In this document: positions 8,102 through 15,713 of the stretch, piece by piece
Numbering within the stretch: position 1 is the first letter of the stretch
Layout of the letters: every line of letters begins with the position of its first letter
DNA from: Peptococcaceae bacterium
Lineage (GTDB): Bacteria > Bacillota > Peptococcia > DRI-13 > PHAD01
Assembly: GCA_024655825.1 (NCBI GenBank)
Contig: JANLFJ010000034.1
Span: forward strand, 1-32,784
Reading direction: 5' to 3'
DNA: 32,784 bases
Translations under genes and position numbers: made by a program
The notes under the pieces: model-generated
What the model was told of the DNA's origin: nothing
Databases searched by the model: none
The model's input: only the letters and a program-made list of their open reading frames with translations

Positions 8102-11100
8102 CTATTTCACATCGCAGCGCAGGCAGCGGCTGGCTTCATACTGGACTTCTTTTTCGGTCAAAGTAGCCTCCACCTCGTCAAAATTGAACTTTCTTTGCTC
8201 CGGCGGCAGGATCGTCGGGTTGATCCGTTCCCGCTCCCCTTCGATAACCGGCTGGTAAAGTTCTCTCTTGATCTGCCTCTTATCGAACGATTCGTAGTTC
8301 TTCCCGCCCAGGTAACGGTCAATGGTCTGGGCGGCCTTCCGCCCGTCGGCTATGGCGCTGATCACCGTTTCAGGTCCCCTGACGCAGTCGCCTCCTGCAA
8401 ATACCCCCGGAATGGAGGTCATCATGCTTTCCTTGTCAACCTCGATAACCTTCCCGCTGCCCAGGGTTATCTCATCGTCGACCACCAGGTTTTCAATATC
8501 CTGGAACAGCCCCACGGCCGTGATGACAGTATCTATCTCCACCACGAAATTTGATCCTTCTACCGGAACCGGTGTCCGTCTTCCCGACTTGTCGTACTGG
8601 CCCGGCTCCAGCCTGATGCATTCCAGCCCCACCACGTGCCCGTTTTCTTCGATTACCCGTACGGGCGTTGTAAGGCAGTGAATTTCTATGCCTTCGTTCG
8701 CCGCATCTTCGATTTCGCTCTTTTCCGCCGGCATATCTTCACGGTTCCTCCGGTAGATGATGCTCACTTCCCTTGCTCCCAGCCGCTTGGCAACCCGGGC
8801 TGCGTCAATGGCGGAATTGCCGCCCCCTATTACCGCAACGCGCTTTCCTATCTGGACCTCGTGCCCCAGGCAAACATCTTTCAAGAAGCTGAGAGCCGAA
8901 TAAACCTCAGGCAGGTCTTCCCCCGGAACGTCAAGAGGGCTGTCCTTGTGGCAGCCGATCCCCACAAAAACGGCGTCGTACTCCTTGACCAGGGAACTGA
9001 GGGAAATATCTTTTCCCACGGAGGTATTAAGCATAACATCAATACCGTGAGCCAGTATCCATTCAATTTCCTTGTTGAGAATATCCCGCGGCAGTCGATA
9101 GGCCGGAATAGTCAGGGCCAGCATTCCGCCAAGCACGGGCTGCTCCTCAATAACCATCACCTTGTAACCCCATTTGGCCAGAAAATAGGCGACGGTCAGC
9201 CCGGCCGGACCTGATCCCACCACGGCGACTTTTTTACCGTTGGGCGTAACCCCGGCCATTTTCTTTTGCACCCTTTTTATGGATTTTTCCCAGTTGGCCA
9301 GTTCATAATCCCCGGCAAACCGCTTAATATAACGGATCCCTACCGGGGCGTCAAGCTGACCTCTCTGGCAGCGTCTTTCGCAGGGATGGTTGCAGACCCT
9401 CCCGCAAACCGAAGGGAACGGATTGTCCTCCCTGATAATATCCACCGCGTCGGCGTAAGCCTTGCGCTGGACAGCCTCGATATAGCGCGGGACGTCTATC
9501 CCCGCCGGGCAAGAGTTCTGGCAAGGCGATACGAACAGCGACGCGCAGACCGAAGCCCGGCAGTACTTGTTTTTAATGTGTTCTTCATACTCCTCCCTGA
9601 AGTAGCAAATAGTGCTCAAAACCGGGTTGGGGGCAGTCTGTCCCAGCCCGCAGAGGGCCGTATCCTTGATATGCTTGCCCAGCTTTTCCAGTTTTTCGAT
9701 GTCCCCTGGCTGGCCCTTGCCCCTGGTGATATTCTCGAGTATTTCCAGCATCCTTTTGGTGCCCACACGGCAAGGAACACATTTCCCGCATGATTCTTCC
9801 TGCACAAACTCCAGGAAAAATTTGGCCAGGTCGACCATGCAAGTGTCCTCATCCATGACTATTAACCCGCCGGACCCCATAATCGTCCCTAGTTCAGTCA
9901 ACGATTCGTAATCCATGGGAACATTGAGGTACTGTATTGGTATGCACCCGCCGGACGGGCCTCCGGTTTGGGCGGCTTTAAACTTCTTGCCTTTCGGTAT
10001 CCCGCCGCCAACTTCGAAAATGACTTCGCCCAGGGTAGCGCCCATAGGAACCTCAACCAGGCCGCTGTTCTCAATTTTCCCGGCCAGGGCGAACACCTTT
10101 GTTCCCGGTGATTTAGCTGTGCCCACTGACTTAAACCATTCCGTCCCGTTTAAAATAATCGGCGGTACATTGGCCCAGGTCTCCACGTTATTGATCACCG
10201 TGGGTTTCTGCCACAAACCCCGGTCTGCCGGGAACGGCGGCTTGGGACGCGGTTCACCCCTTTCCCCTTCAATAGACCGGAGCAGGGCAGTTTCTTCGCC
10301 GCAAACGAAGGCTCCAGCGCCGACCCTGATTTCAATATCAAAACTAAAACCGGAATCAAAAATATTGCCGCCCAAAAACCCTTTTTCCCGCGCCTGCCTG
10401 ATCGCAAGATCCAGGTGTTCCACGGCAAGCGGGTACTCAGCGCGGATGTACACGAAGCCTTTGTTGGCTCCAATGGCATACCCGCCAATGATCATCCCTT
10501 CGATCAAGGAATGGGGGTCGCCTTCGATAATGCTCCTGTCCATGTAAGCGCCCGGGTCTCCTTCATCCGCATTGCAAACGACATACTTGACCGGCCCCGC
10601 GCTCCGGGCGGCCAGTTCCCACTTTAAACCGGTAGGAAAGCCGGCGCCGCCTCTTCCCCTCAAGCCCGACTCCTTTATGTGCCTGATTACCTGGGCGGGC
10701 TCCATTTCTCCCAGCACCCTGGCCAGGGCAAAGTACCCGTCCCGGGCAATGTAGTGTTCAATATTATTGGGGTCTACTATCCCCACGTTTCGCAGGGCGA
10801 TTTTAACCTGGTTGCTGAAAAAGGAAATATTGTTTACATCGTTTTCTCCTTCGAACAACAGCCTCTCCACCACGTTGCCCTGGTAAAGGTGCTTTTCCAC
10901 GATTTCCCGGACATCGTCAGGGGTCAGCTTTTTATAAAAAATGCCGTCAGGATAAACGATCATCATGGGGCCAAGAGCGCACGGACCCATACAGCCCGTT
11001 ATTACCACCTTGATTTCCTTGTCGATCCCATACTTTTTCATTTCTTCCTGCAGAGTCTTGGCAACCTCTTCGCAGCCGGAGGAGACACAGCCGCCGCCCC

Positions 11101-11134
11101 CGCAAACAAGCACATGATTCCTGTATATCTCCAT
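8102..11134 (-). CDS. hydB: HydB/NuoF-like hydrogenase subunit fused to a GltD-like oxidoreductase
   Basis: This is the NAD(P)/flavin subunit of the hydrogenase, 1010 residues from the ATG at 11134, which AGGAGAT precedes. The N-terminus (about 1-100) is a thioredoxin-like [2Fe-2S] domain (C11, C16, C48, C52). NuoF follows: GLRGRGGAGFPTG (157-169, FMN/NADH), GDPGAYMDR (192-200) and the [4Fe-4S] ligands ESCGKCVPC (447-455) with C495. Usual HydB proteins end in a ferredoxin domain. Here only a CRASVC remnant (525-530) is left, followed by a complete GltD-like module: Fe-S cysteines C538-C589, FAD loop GSGPAG (640-645), NADPH-type loop GGGNSAIDAAR (770-780) with YRRNREDMPA just after, and GVFAGGDC (910-917). 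A second flavin and pyridine-nucleotide site is therefore likely. The open frame continues 24 codons upstream, but that would overlap the preceding gene. Confidence 0.93.
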   Translation of the reverse strand: MEIYRNHVLVCGGGGCVSSGCEEVAKTLQEEMKKYGIDKEIKVVITGCMGPCALGPMMIVYPDGIFYKKLTPDDVREIVEKHLYQGNVVERLLFEGENDVNNISFFSNQVKIALRNVGIVDPNNIEHYIARDGYFALARVLGEMEPAQVIRHIKESGLRGRGGAGFPTGLKWELAARSAGPVKYVVCNADEGDPGAYMDRSIIEGDPHSLIEGMIIGGYAIGANKGFVYIRAEYPLAVEHLDLAIRQAREKGFLGGNIFDSGFSFDIEIRVGAGAFVCGEETALLRSIEGERGEPRPKPPFPADRGLWQKPTVINNVETWANVPPIILNGTEWFKSVGTAKSPGTKVFALAGKIENSGLVEVPMGATLGEVIFEVGGGIPKGKKFKAAQTGGPSGGCIPIQYLNVPMDYESLTELGTIMGSGGLIVMDEDTCMVDLAKFFLEFVQEESCGKCVPCRVGTKRMLEILENITRGKGQPGDIEKLEKLGKHIKDTALCGLGQTAPNPVLSTICYFREEYEEHIKNKYCRASVCASLFVSPCQNSCPAGIDVPRYIEAVQRKAYADAVDIIREDNPFPSVCGRVCNHPCERRCQRGQLDAPVGIRYIKRFAGDYELANWEKSIKRVQKKMAGVTPNGKKVAVVGSGPAGLTVAYFLAKWGYKVMVIEEQPVLGGMLALTIPAYRLPRDILNKEIEWILAHGIDVMLNTSVGKDISLSSLVKEYDAVFVGIGCHKDSPLDVPGEDLPEVYSALSFLKDVCLGHEVQIGKRVAVIGGGNSAIDAARVAKRLGAREVSIIYRRNREDMPAEKSEIEDAANEGIEIHCLTTPVRVIEENGHVVGLECIRLEPGQYDKSGRRTPVPVEGSNFVVEIDTVITAVGLFQDIENLVVDDEITLGSGKVIEVDKESMMTSIPGVFAGGDCVRGPETVISAIADGRKAAQTIDRYLGGKNYESFDKRQIKRELYQPVIEGERERINPTILPPEQRKFNFDEVEATLTEKEVQYEASRCLRCDVK

Positions 11135-11144
11135 TGCGAATCTC

Positions 11145-11531
11145 CTACCTCCTCTCCATTCTCGTTGACAGCAGCCACGGGACAACAGCCACCCCGTTAA
11201 TGACATGCTGCGTAAAAATCACTTCCGCCATTTCTTCAGTAACCAGGGCATACACAGAACTCCTCATCCCCGGTTTAAATATTTGGATTATTGGTTCCAT
11301 GCTGCATAAGCCCAGGCATCCAGCAGGCTCAATGATCACCTTCCCAACCATATCGTGCTTTTCGGTGAGTTTGATCAGCCTTTTTTCCACTTCCTTGGCC
11401 CCGACTGAAGTACCGCAAATTCCCAGGTGAACAATAATCCGGGTTTTATTCTTTTTTTCCTCTTCCAACTTCCTGTAAATCTTAATTGAATTTTGCCGGA
11501 ATTCAATCATTTTGTCCTTAACCGGCGTCAT
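11145..11531 (-). CDS. HndB-like [2Fe-2S] ferredoxin-fold subunit
   Basis: This 128-residue protein is a thioredoxin-like [2Fe-2S] domain similar to HndB of NADP-reducing hydrogenases. The cysteines visible are one in HLGICGTSVGAKEVE and two in GCLGLCSMEPIIQI; the classical NuoE-type fold uses four, so cluster binding here needs checking. The N-terminal 35 residues form a charged helix. It lies between hydC and hydB, 15 bases after hydC and 10 before hydB, with a GGGGGGA ribosome site before the ATG at 11531, so it is surely part of the operon. In this enzyme class such subunits probably help pass electrons between the flavin subunit and the hydrogenase; that role is by analogy. Confidence 0.85.
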   Translation of the reverse strand: MTPVKDKMIEFRQNSIKIYRKLEEEKKNKTRIIVHLGICGTSVGAKEVEKRLIKLTEKHDMVGKVIIEPAGCLGLCSMEPIIQIFKPGMRSSVYALVTEEMAEVIFTQHVINGVAVVPWLLSTRMERR

Positions 11532-11546
11532 TTTTCATCCCCCCTT

Positions 11547-12059
11547 CTATTGTTTTTTATCAGCGGGATAATAGCTGGCCAATATCTCTTCTATCTTTTC
11601 GGCCTTAACACGCGTATACACCTTATCGTTAATCATGATTACCGGCCCCAACCCGCAGGAACCCAAACACCGCAGCACTTCCAGGGAAAAAACACCGTCC
11701 TTGGTCGTATCCCCGGGTTCGATTCCCAGGACTGACTTCAGCTTGCTCAATATTCTCTCTGTTCCTTTTACATAACAGGCCGTGCCCTTGCATACCCCAA
11801 TAACATACTGCCCCTTTGGTTTTTCCCTGAACAACGTGTAAAACGAAACAATCCCGTTAACGTCCACCACCGGCATTCCCAATTCAGTGGCGATCAGGTC
11901 CTGTACTGCCGGGGGTAAATAACCGAAAACCTTTTGCACTTCGTGCAAAATCGGGATCACCGCACCAGGCTGTCTTTTGAATTCTTTAATAATGCTCATG
12001 ACGCGCTCATACTCGTCTTCTTTCAATCCTTCCTGACACAGAGCGGAGATAAACTCCAT
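11547..12059 (-). CDS. hydC: HydC/HndA (NuoE-like) [2Fe-2S] hydrogenase subunit
   Basis: This is the first gene of the hydrogenase operon (170 residues). It has the NuoE fold: a helical N-terminal part with AVIPILHEVQKVFGYLP and GMPVVDVNGIVSFYTLF, then a thioredoxin-like [2Fe-2S] domain with VCKGTACYVKG and LRCLGSCGLGPV supplying four ligand cysteines (CxxxxC...CxxxC). NuoE-like subunits sit beside the FMN site of NuoF-like subunits in complex I and in HydABC hydrogenases. I choose ATG 12059 rather than the ATG at 12098 because AAAGGAGGAAGG lies just before it and the conserved part begins there. The longer form would start at about the expected transcription start of the sigma-54 promoter at 12101-12116. 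That promoter is the main regulatory element for this gene and the three behind it. Confidence 0.93.
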   Translation of the reverse strand: MEFISALCQEGLKEDEYERVMSIIKEFKRQPGAVIPILHEVQKVFGYLPPAVQDLIATELGMPVVDVNGIVSFYTLFREKPKGQYVIGVCKGTACYVKGTERILSKLKSVLGIEPGDTTKDGVFSLEVLRCLGSCGLGPVIMINDKVYTRVKAEKIEEILASYYPADKKQ

Positions 12060-12100
12060 CAAACCCTTCCTCCTTTTTCTGTTCATTTGCAAAAACACAA

Positions 12101-12116
12101 TGCAATTTTCATGCCA
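12101..12116 (-). promoter_or_regulatory. Sigma-54 promoter of the hydrogenase operon
   Basis: The minus strand reads TGGCATGAAAATTGCA: a -24 element TGGCAT and a -12 element TTGCA with the obligatory 10-base gap between GG and GC. It matches the consensus TGGCAC-N5-TTGCW at all but one position. Transcription should start near 12,090, about 30 bases before the hydC ATG. A sigma-54 activator gene lies directly upstream. Confidence 0.85.
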
Positions 12117-12239
12117 GCTTTTTTACCGGACAAGAAAATATTAACAACAATCTTAATCAACCTTCTGCCGCCTGGCAAGGGGATTTGATAATAAAGAAAA
12201 ACTTCTTTTTCACAAATATTTGTACTTTTCTGCGCATGC

Positions 12240-12287
12240 AAAAAAACAAAGAATCCCGGTTAATGCTCGTGTAAACCGGGATTCTTT
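12240..12287 (-). terminator. Strong intrinsic terminator of the sigma-54 activator gene
   Basis: AAAGAATCCCGGTT (12248-12261) pairs perfectly with AACCGGGATTCTTT (12274-12287), a 14-bp stem with a 12-base loop. On the minus strand it is followed by a seven-T run. It lies about 100 bases past the activator stop and separates that transcript from the hydrogenase operon. Confidence 0.9.
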
Positions 12288-12303
12288 AATGCGTTGGCGC
12301 ATC
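12288..12303. promoter_or_regulatory. Candidate enhancer (activator binding) site 1
   Basis: AATGCG-TTGG-CGCATC is an inverted repeat with one mismatch and a 4-base spacer, placed about 172 bases upstream of the -24 element. It has the same plan as the palindrome at 12344-12359, whose start lies 56 bases away. Together they fill the stretch between the activator gene and its terminator. Binding by the activator's helix-turn-helix is inferred. Confidence 0.5.
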
Positions 12304-12343
12304 AGAACCGCTCTTCTCAGTATTTATCAAGGAAAAATCGCTC

Positions 12344-12359
12344 AATGCATCTCTGCATT
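12344..12359. promoter_or_regulatory. Candidate enhancer (activator binding) site 2
   Basis: AATGCA-TCTC-TGCATT is a perfect inverted repeat with a 4-base spacer, about 230-240 bases upstream of the sigma-54 promoter. A further half-site, TGCATTA, lies at 12373-12379. The distance is usual for enhancer sites of sigma-54 activators. The rest of the 325-base gap between hydC and the activator gene holds the terminator and promoter listed here and no gene. Confidence 0.5.
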
Positions 12360-12384
12360 AGGGATTCCGTTTTGCATTAAGACT

Positions 12385-14976
12385 TTATTTTATGCCGTAT
12401 TTCTTTAATTTCCTGACAACCGTGGACTGGTTTATCCCCAAGGCTTCAGCTATTTTATAGCTGTTGCCGTAAACCTGGTTGGCTTTGACCAGAATCTCTT
12501 TTTCCAGCATTTCAAGAGCATCAGCCAGGCGCGGTAATCCTTCCGCGCTGTGGAGAACGGCCTCATCCTTCAAGTATGAAGGCAGGCTGTTTTCATCTAT
12601 CAAGTCCTGATCAACCGTCACCACCAGCCGTTCAATCAGGTTGGAAAGCTCCCGGATATTGCCGGGCCAGCTATAACCATTCAACAATTGAATAGCGCTG
12701 CCGCTCATCCTCTTATTTACGCCGTATTTTGTATTATATAACTTCAAAAAGTGATGAACAAGCGGATTGATGTCGTCTCTCCGGCTGCGGAGGGGAGGAA
12801 TGGCAATGGGAACCACATTCAAGCGGTAATAAAGGTCCTGCCTGAACTTTTCTTTCGCCACCATTTCTTCCAGGTTACGATTGGAAGCGGCAATAATCCT
12901 CACGTCAATCTCTACCGGTCTGGTCCCGCCCAGCCGTACGACCCGTTTTTCCTGCAGAACCTGAAGGAGCTTTACTTGCAGGTTGTAAGGCAGTTCCCCG
13001 ATCTCATCCAAAAAGATCGTCCCGCCGTGCGCCAGCTCGAACATGCCTACTTTCCCCTCCCTTTTTGCGCCGGTAAACGCCCCGGCTTCATAACCAAACA
13101 GTTCCGATTCGATGAGGGATTCGGGAATGGATCCGCAGTTCACTTTTACCCAGGGCCCGTCTTTCCTGTTGCTGATGCTGTGTATATAGCGGGCAATAAT
13201 ATCCTTCCCCACCCCCGACTCACCGCTCAACAAAACAGTTGAGTCGACCTTGGCTATTTTCCGGCAAGTCTCCAGAACCCTGGCCATGGAAAGGCTGTAA
13301 GCGATTACACTGTCCGTGCCGTAATTCTTCCCTGCGCTTTCCATTTGACGCAGGTTGTTTTCAAATTTGTTCTTCACCTTTTCCAGTTCTTCAAAATCGC
13401 GCGAATTGATTAACACCCTGCTCAGCCGGCCGTTTTCATCAAAGACCGGCGTGCCGGTCACCAAAAGATTGCGGCCGGTATGGATCTTTTGCACTATCGT
13501 CACCGGCCTTTTTTCCTTTATTACCAGCACCGTCACCGAAGGATAGGCCAGTTTGCGCTCTTCCAGTTCCCCGGCATAAGTTCCTTTTATATTTTCAGGC
13601 AGCCCGTACAGGTGTAAAAAAGCCTTATTGGCCTTTATAATGATCCCCTTTCCGTCGGTGATGCAAAGCCCGTCGTACGACGTTTCCACAATCCCGTCCA
13701 GTTCACGGTTTAGTTCCTCGATGACATGCAGTTCCTGGTCCAGTTGTTCCAGCAGTTTGGTCTTCTTGTCCAACAAGTAGGGCAGGCACATCTCCACTTC
13801 GGCAATACCCTGATATACCGCCACGGCTTTCTCCCGGCAGGAGCTGTACCCGCAGGCGCCACAATTTATCTCGTCCTGAGGGCTCAGCTTGCCTGTGCCG
13901 GCCAGGATCCTTTTGATTTCCCCATCCGAGGGCTGCGGAAGAACAACCTGCCGGTTGGAAAACTCTCGCGCCAGGTTAAGCCCTTCTATTTTTTCAATAA
14001 TTTCCTGCCCTTTAATCTTTTTCTCCTGCGGGATGCTCTCATAGTACTCGATTATACCCGCTTTTTTGGTATATAAATTTTTCCTGCTTTCACTGGCCGG
14101 CCCGTCGATACAACCGCGGCACATCAGCATGTCTATAAACCTGGCATTGAGCTTGCCCCGGCTGATGTCCTCCAGGGCTTGATAACACTCTTTCTGACCG
14201 TCTACCACCAGGACATCGGTATCCAGCAGGTTCAGGTCGAAACGGAGCATTTTGGCCAGCCCGCCCGACAATGGGATTAAATGACCGTCCAGGGGAACAG
14301 GCCCTGAAAATTCTCCCTCCGGCAAAGCCGCCGGATCTATGTCGCGTTCCTCAAGTATTCTTTTTAACTCTTTAAAGGTAAGCGCACAGGTTATCATGTC
14401 CTGGTAATACTTGATTTCTCCAATCTTCGCCACGCAGGGACCGGCAAAAACCAGCCTGGCCCCAGGGTCATTCAACCCGATGTAGCGGGCAGTGGCCCCC
14501 ATGGGAGAGGCAATGGGAGCCAGGTGCTTGAGAAGAGAAGGGAAATGCTTCTCCACCATGCTCACCACGGCGGGGCAAGAAGAGCTTATGGTCATTTTAC
14601 TTCTGGCAACCAGTTTCCTATACTCCGGTACCAAAAGCTGCGCTCCCAAGGCAGCCGGCCAAACATCCCTGAAACCCAGGGCTTTCAGGGCGGAAACAAG
14701 CCGGAGGGGTTTTTCCAGGTCAAATACGGAAGCAAAAGACGGGGCCAGAATTAAGGAAACTGGTTTATCCCCGGCAAGCATTTCCATGACCTCTTTTTTG
14801 TAACTTAAAACCTGCTTCGCATCCTGAGAGCACACCTTCAAGCAGTTCCCGCACTCAATGCAGCGGTAATCTATCACCTCCGCCTGACCCTTTTCTATTT
14901 TGACAGCCTTGACGGGGCAGTTTCTAACGCAGGCATAACACTGCTTGCATCTTTCCTTTTTCGTGGAAATAATCAT
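12385..14976 (-). CDS. Sigma-54 activator with [FeFe]-hydrogenase-like, Fe-S and PAS sensor domains
   Basis: This 863-residue regulator has, in order: a two-[4Fe-4S] ferredoxin (C10-C20, C39-C49); an [FeFe]-hydrogenase H-domain relative (about 70-310) with SSSCPAV (131-137), GPCVAK (C181) and MCRGC (C286, C289); a 4Fe-4S domain CGACGYSSC...C (372-397); a PAS domain (about 420-530); a sigma-54 AAA+ domain with Walker A GESGVGKD (585-592), GAFTGA (632-637) and Walker B GGTIFLDEIGELP (651-663); and a Fis/TyrR-like helix-turn-helix (840-860). The hydrogenase-like part keeps cysteines for a [4Fe-4S] cluster but lacks catalytic features: the proton-relay Cys is Ser133, and the third motif is CxxC instead of CxxxC. 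It probably senses redox state or H2 and drives sigma-54 RNA polymerase at the neighbouring hydrogenase promoter. The target is inferred from position. Confidence 0.93.
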   Translation of the reverse strand: MIISTKKERCKQCYACVRNCPVKAVKIEKGQAEVIDYRCIECGNCLKVCSQDAKQVLSYKKEVMEMLAGDKPVSLILAPSFASVFDLEKPLRLVSALKALGFRDVWPAALGAQLLVPEYRKLVARSKMTISSSCPAVVSMVEKHFPSLLKHLAPIASPMGATARYIGLNDPGARLVFAGPCVAKIGEIKYYQDMITCALTFKELKRILEERDIDPAALPEGEFSGPVPLDGHLIPLSGGLAKMLRFDLNLLDTDVLVVDGQKECYQALEDISRGKLNARFIDMLMCRGCIDGPASESRKNLYTKKAGIIEYYESIPQEKKIKGQEIIEKIEGLNLAREFSNRQVVLPQPSDGEIKRILAGTGKLSPQDEINCGACGYSSCREKAVAVYQGIAEVEMCLPYLLDKKTKLLEQLDQELHVIEELNRELDGIVETSYDGLCITDGKGIIIKANKAFLHLYGLPENIKGTYAGELEERKLAYPSVTVLVIKEKRPVTIVQKIHTGRNLLVTGTPVFDENGRLSRVLINSRDFEELEKVKNKFENNLRQMESAGKNYGTDSVIAYSLSMARVLETCRKIAKVDSTVLLSGESGVGKDIIARYIHSISNRKDGPWVKVNCGSIPESLIESELFGYEAGAFTGAKREGKVGMFELAHGGTIFLDEIGELPYNLQVKLLQVLQEKRVVRLGGTRPVEIDVRIIAASNRNLEEMVAKEKFRQDLYYRLNVVPIAIPPLRSRRDDINPLVHHFLKLYNTKYGVNKRMSGSAIQLLNGYSWPGNIRELSNLIERLVVTVDQDLIDENSLPSYLKDEAVLHSAEGLPRLADALEMLEKEILVKANQVYGNSYKIAEALGINQSTVVRKLKKYGIK

Positions 14977-15056
14977 AACCGCTCCTGTATTCAGTATTTA
15001 TACATATCATATTTTACAATTCTGTATATCAAGGCAAATTCCTTTTTCCAAAAACT

Positions 15057-15085
15057 AAAAAACCCGGATTCGTTCGGTATCCGGG
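15057..15085 (-). terminator. Intrinsic terminator of the macro-domain gene
   Basis: CCCGGAT (15063-15069) and ATCCGGG (15079-15085) form a 7-bp stem. On the minus strand it is followed by TTTTTT from the A-run at 15057-15062. It lies about 12 bases past the macro-domain gene stop, upstream of the sigma-54 activator gene. Confidence 0.85.
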
Positions 15086-15096
15086 CTGTGGTGTTC

Positions 15097-15648
15097 TCAA
15101 GTCCTGGCGGCCTGCAAGCGGCATAAAGTTTCCCGGTATATACGGAAAATTTCATCATTGAAAAGAACCATGCGCACCTCGTTGAAGCATGCTTTTTCAA
15201 GATATTCAACAATTGTCGAAAGGGCTATCGAGGCTGCGTCTGCCACCGGATAACCGTAAGCGCCGGTGCTGATGGAAGGAAACGCCACCGTGCGGAGACC
15301 CTTTTCTTTGGCCAGTTCCAGGCTGTTATAATAGGCCCTTCTCAGGATCTCTTGCTCATTGTTTTTTCCTCCCCGCCAAACCGGGCCCACAGTGTGGATC
15401 ACATACCTGGCCTTTAGCCGCCCTCCTCCCGTGATCACAGCCTCGCCGGGCGGTAAGGCGCCCTGCCTGTTTACAATTTCCCGGCATTCTTCCAGTATAC
15501 TGGGTCCACCGGCCCTATGTATCGCGCCGTCGACTCCCCCTCCTCCCATCAGGCTGGAATTGGCGGCGTTCACTATCGCGTCAACCTCCTGCACGGTAAT
15601 ATCCCCCTGGACCACTTTCAACCTGGTTTGCGAAACCACTATTTCCAA
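15097..15648 (-). CDS. Macro domain protein (O-acetyl-ADP-ribose deacetylase type)
   Basis: The protein (183 residues) is a single macro domain, which binds ADP-ribose. Family enzymes remove acetyl from O-acetyl-ADP-ribose or ADP-ribose from proteins. It carries the canonical motifs: VDAIVNAANSSLMGGGGVDGAIH (residues about 24-46; Asn pair and glycine loop), PGEAVITGGGRLKARYVIHTVGPVW, and SISTGAYGYPVADAA for the diphosphate-binding loop. It matches YmdB/MacroD-like enzymes in length and motif content. GGAGGTGAG precedes the ATG at 15648. It follows korC by about 65 bases and has its own terminator, so it may be the last gene of the kor unit or stand alone. A link to Kor or to the regulator is not evident. 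Confidence 0.93.
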   Translation of the reverse strand: MEIVVSQTRLKVVQGDITVQEVDAIVNAANSSLMGGGGVDGAIHRAGGPSILEECREIVNRQGALPPGEAVITGGGRLKARYVIHTVGPVWRGGKNNEQEILRRAYYNSLELAKEKGLRTVAFPSISTGAYGYPVADAASIALSTIVEYLEKACFNEVRMVLFNDEIFRIYRETLCRLQAART

Positions 15649-15713
15649 ACCGTCTCACCTCCCTAACCGCTGTTTCCTTTCAACACTCATTATCTGCCAC
15701 CTGCCGCAATCCG

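Noticed and set aside
11135-11206. 24-residue N-terminal extension of HydB
   Set aside because: It would overlap the HndB-like gene, and a good ribosome site precedes ATG 11134.
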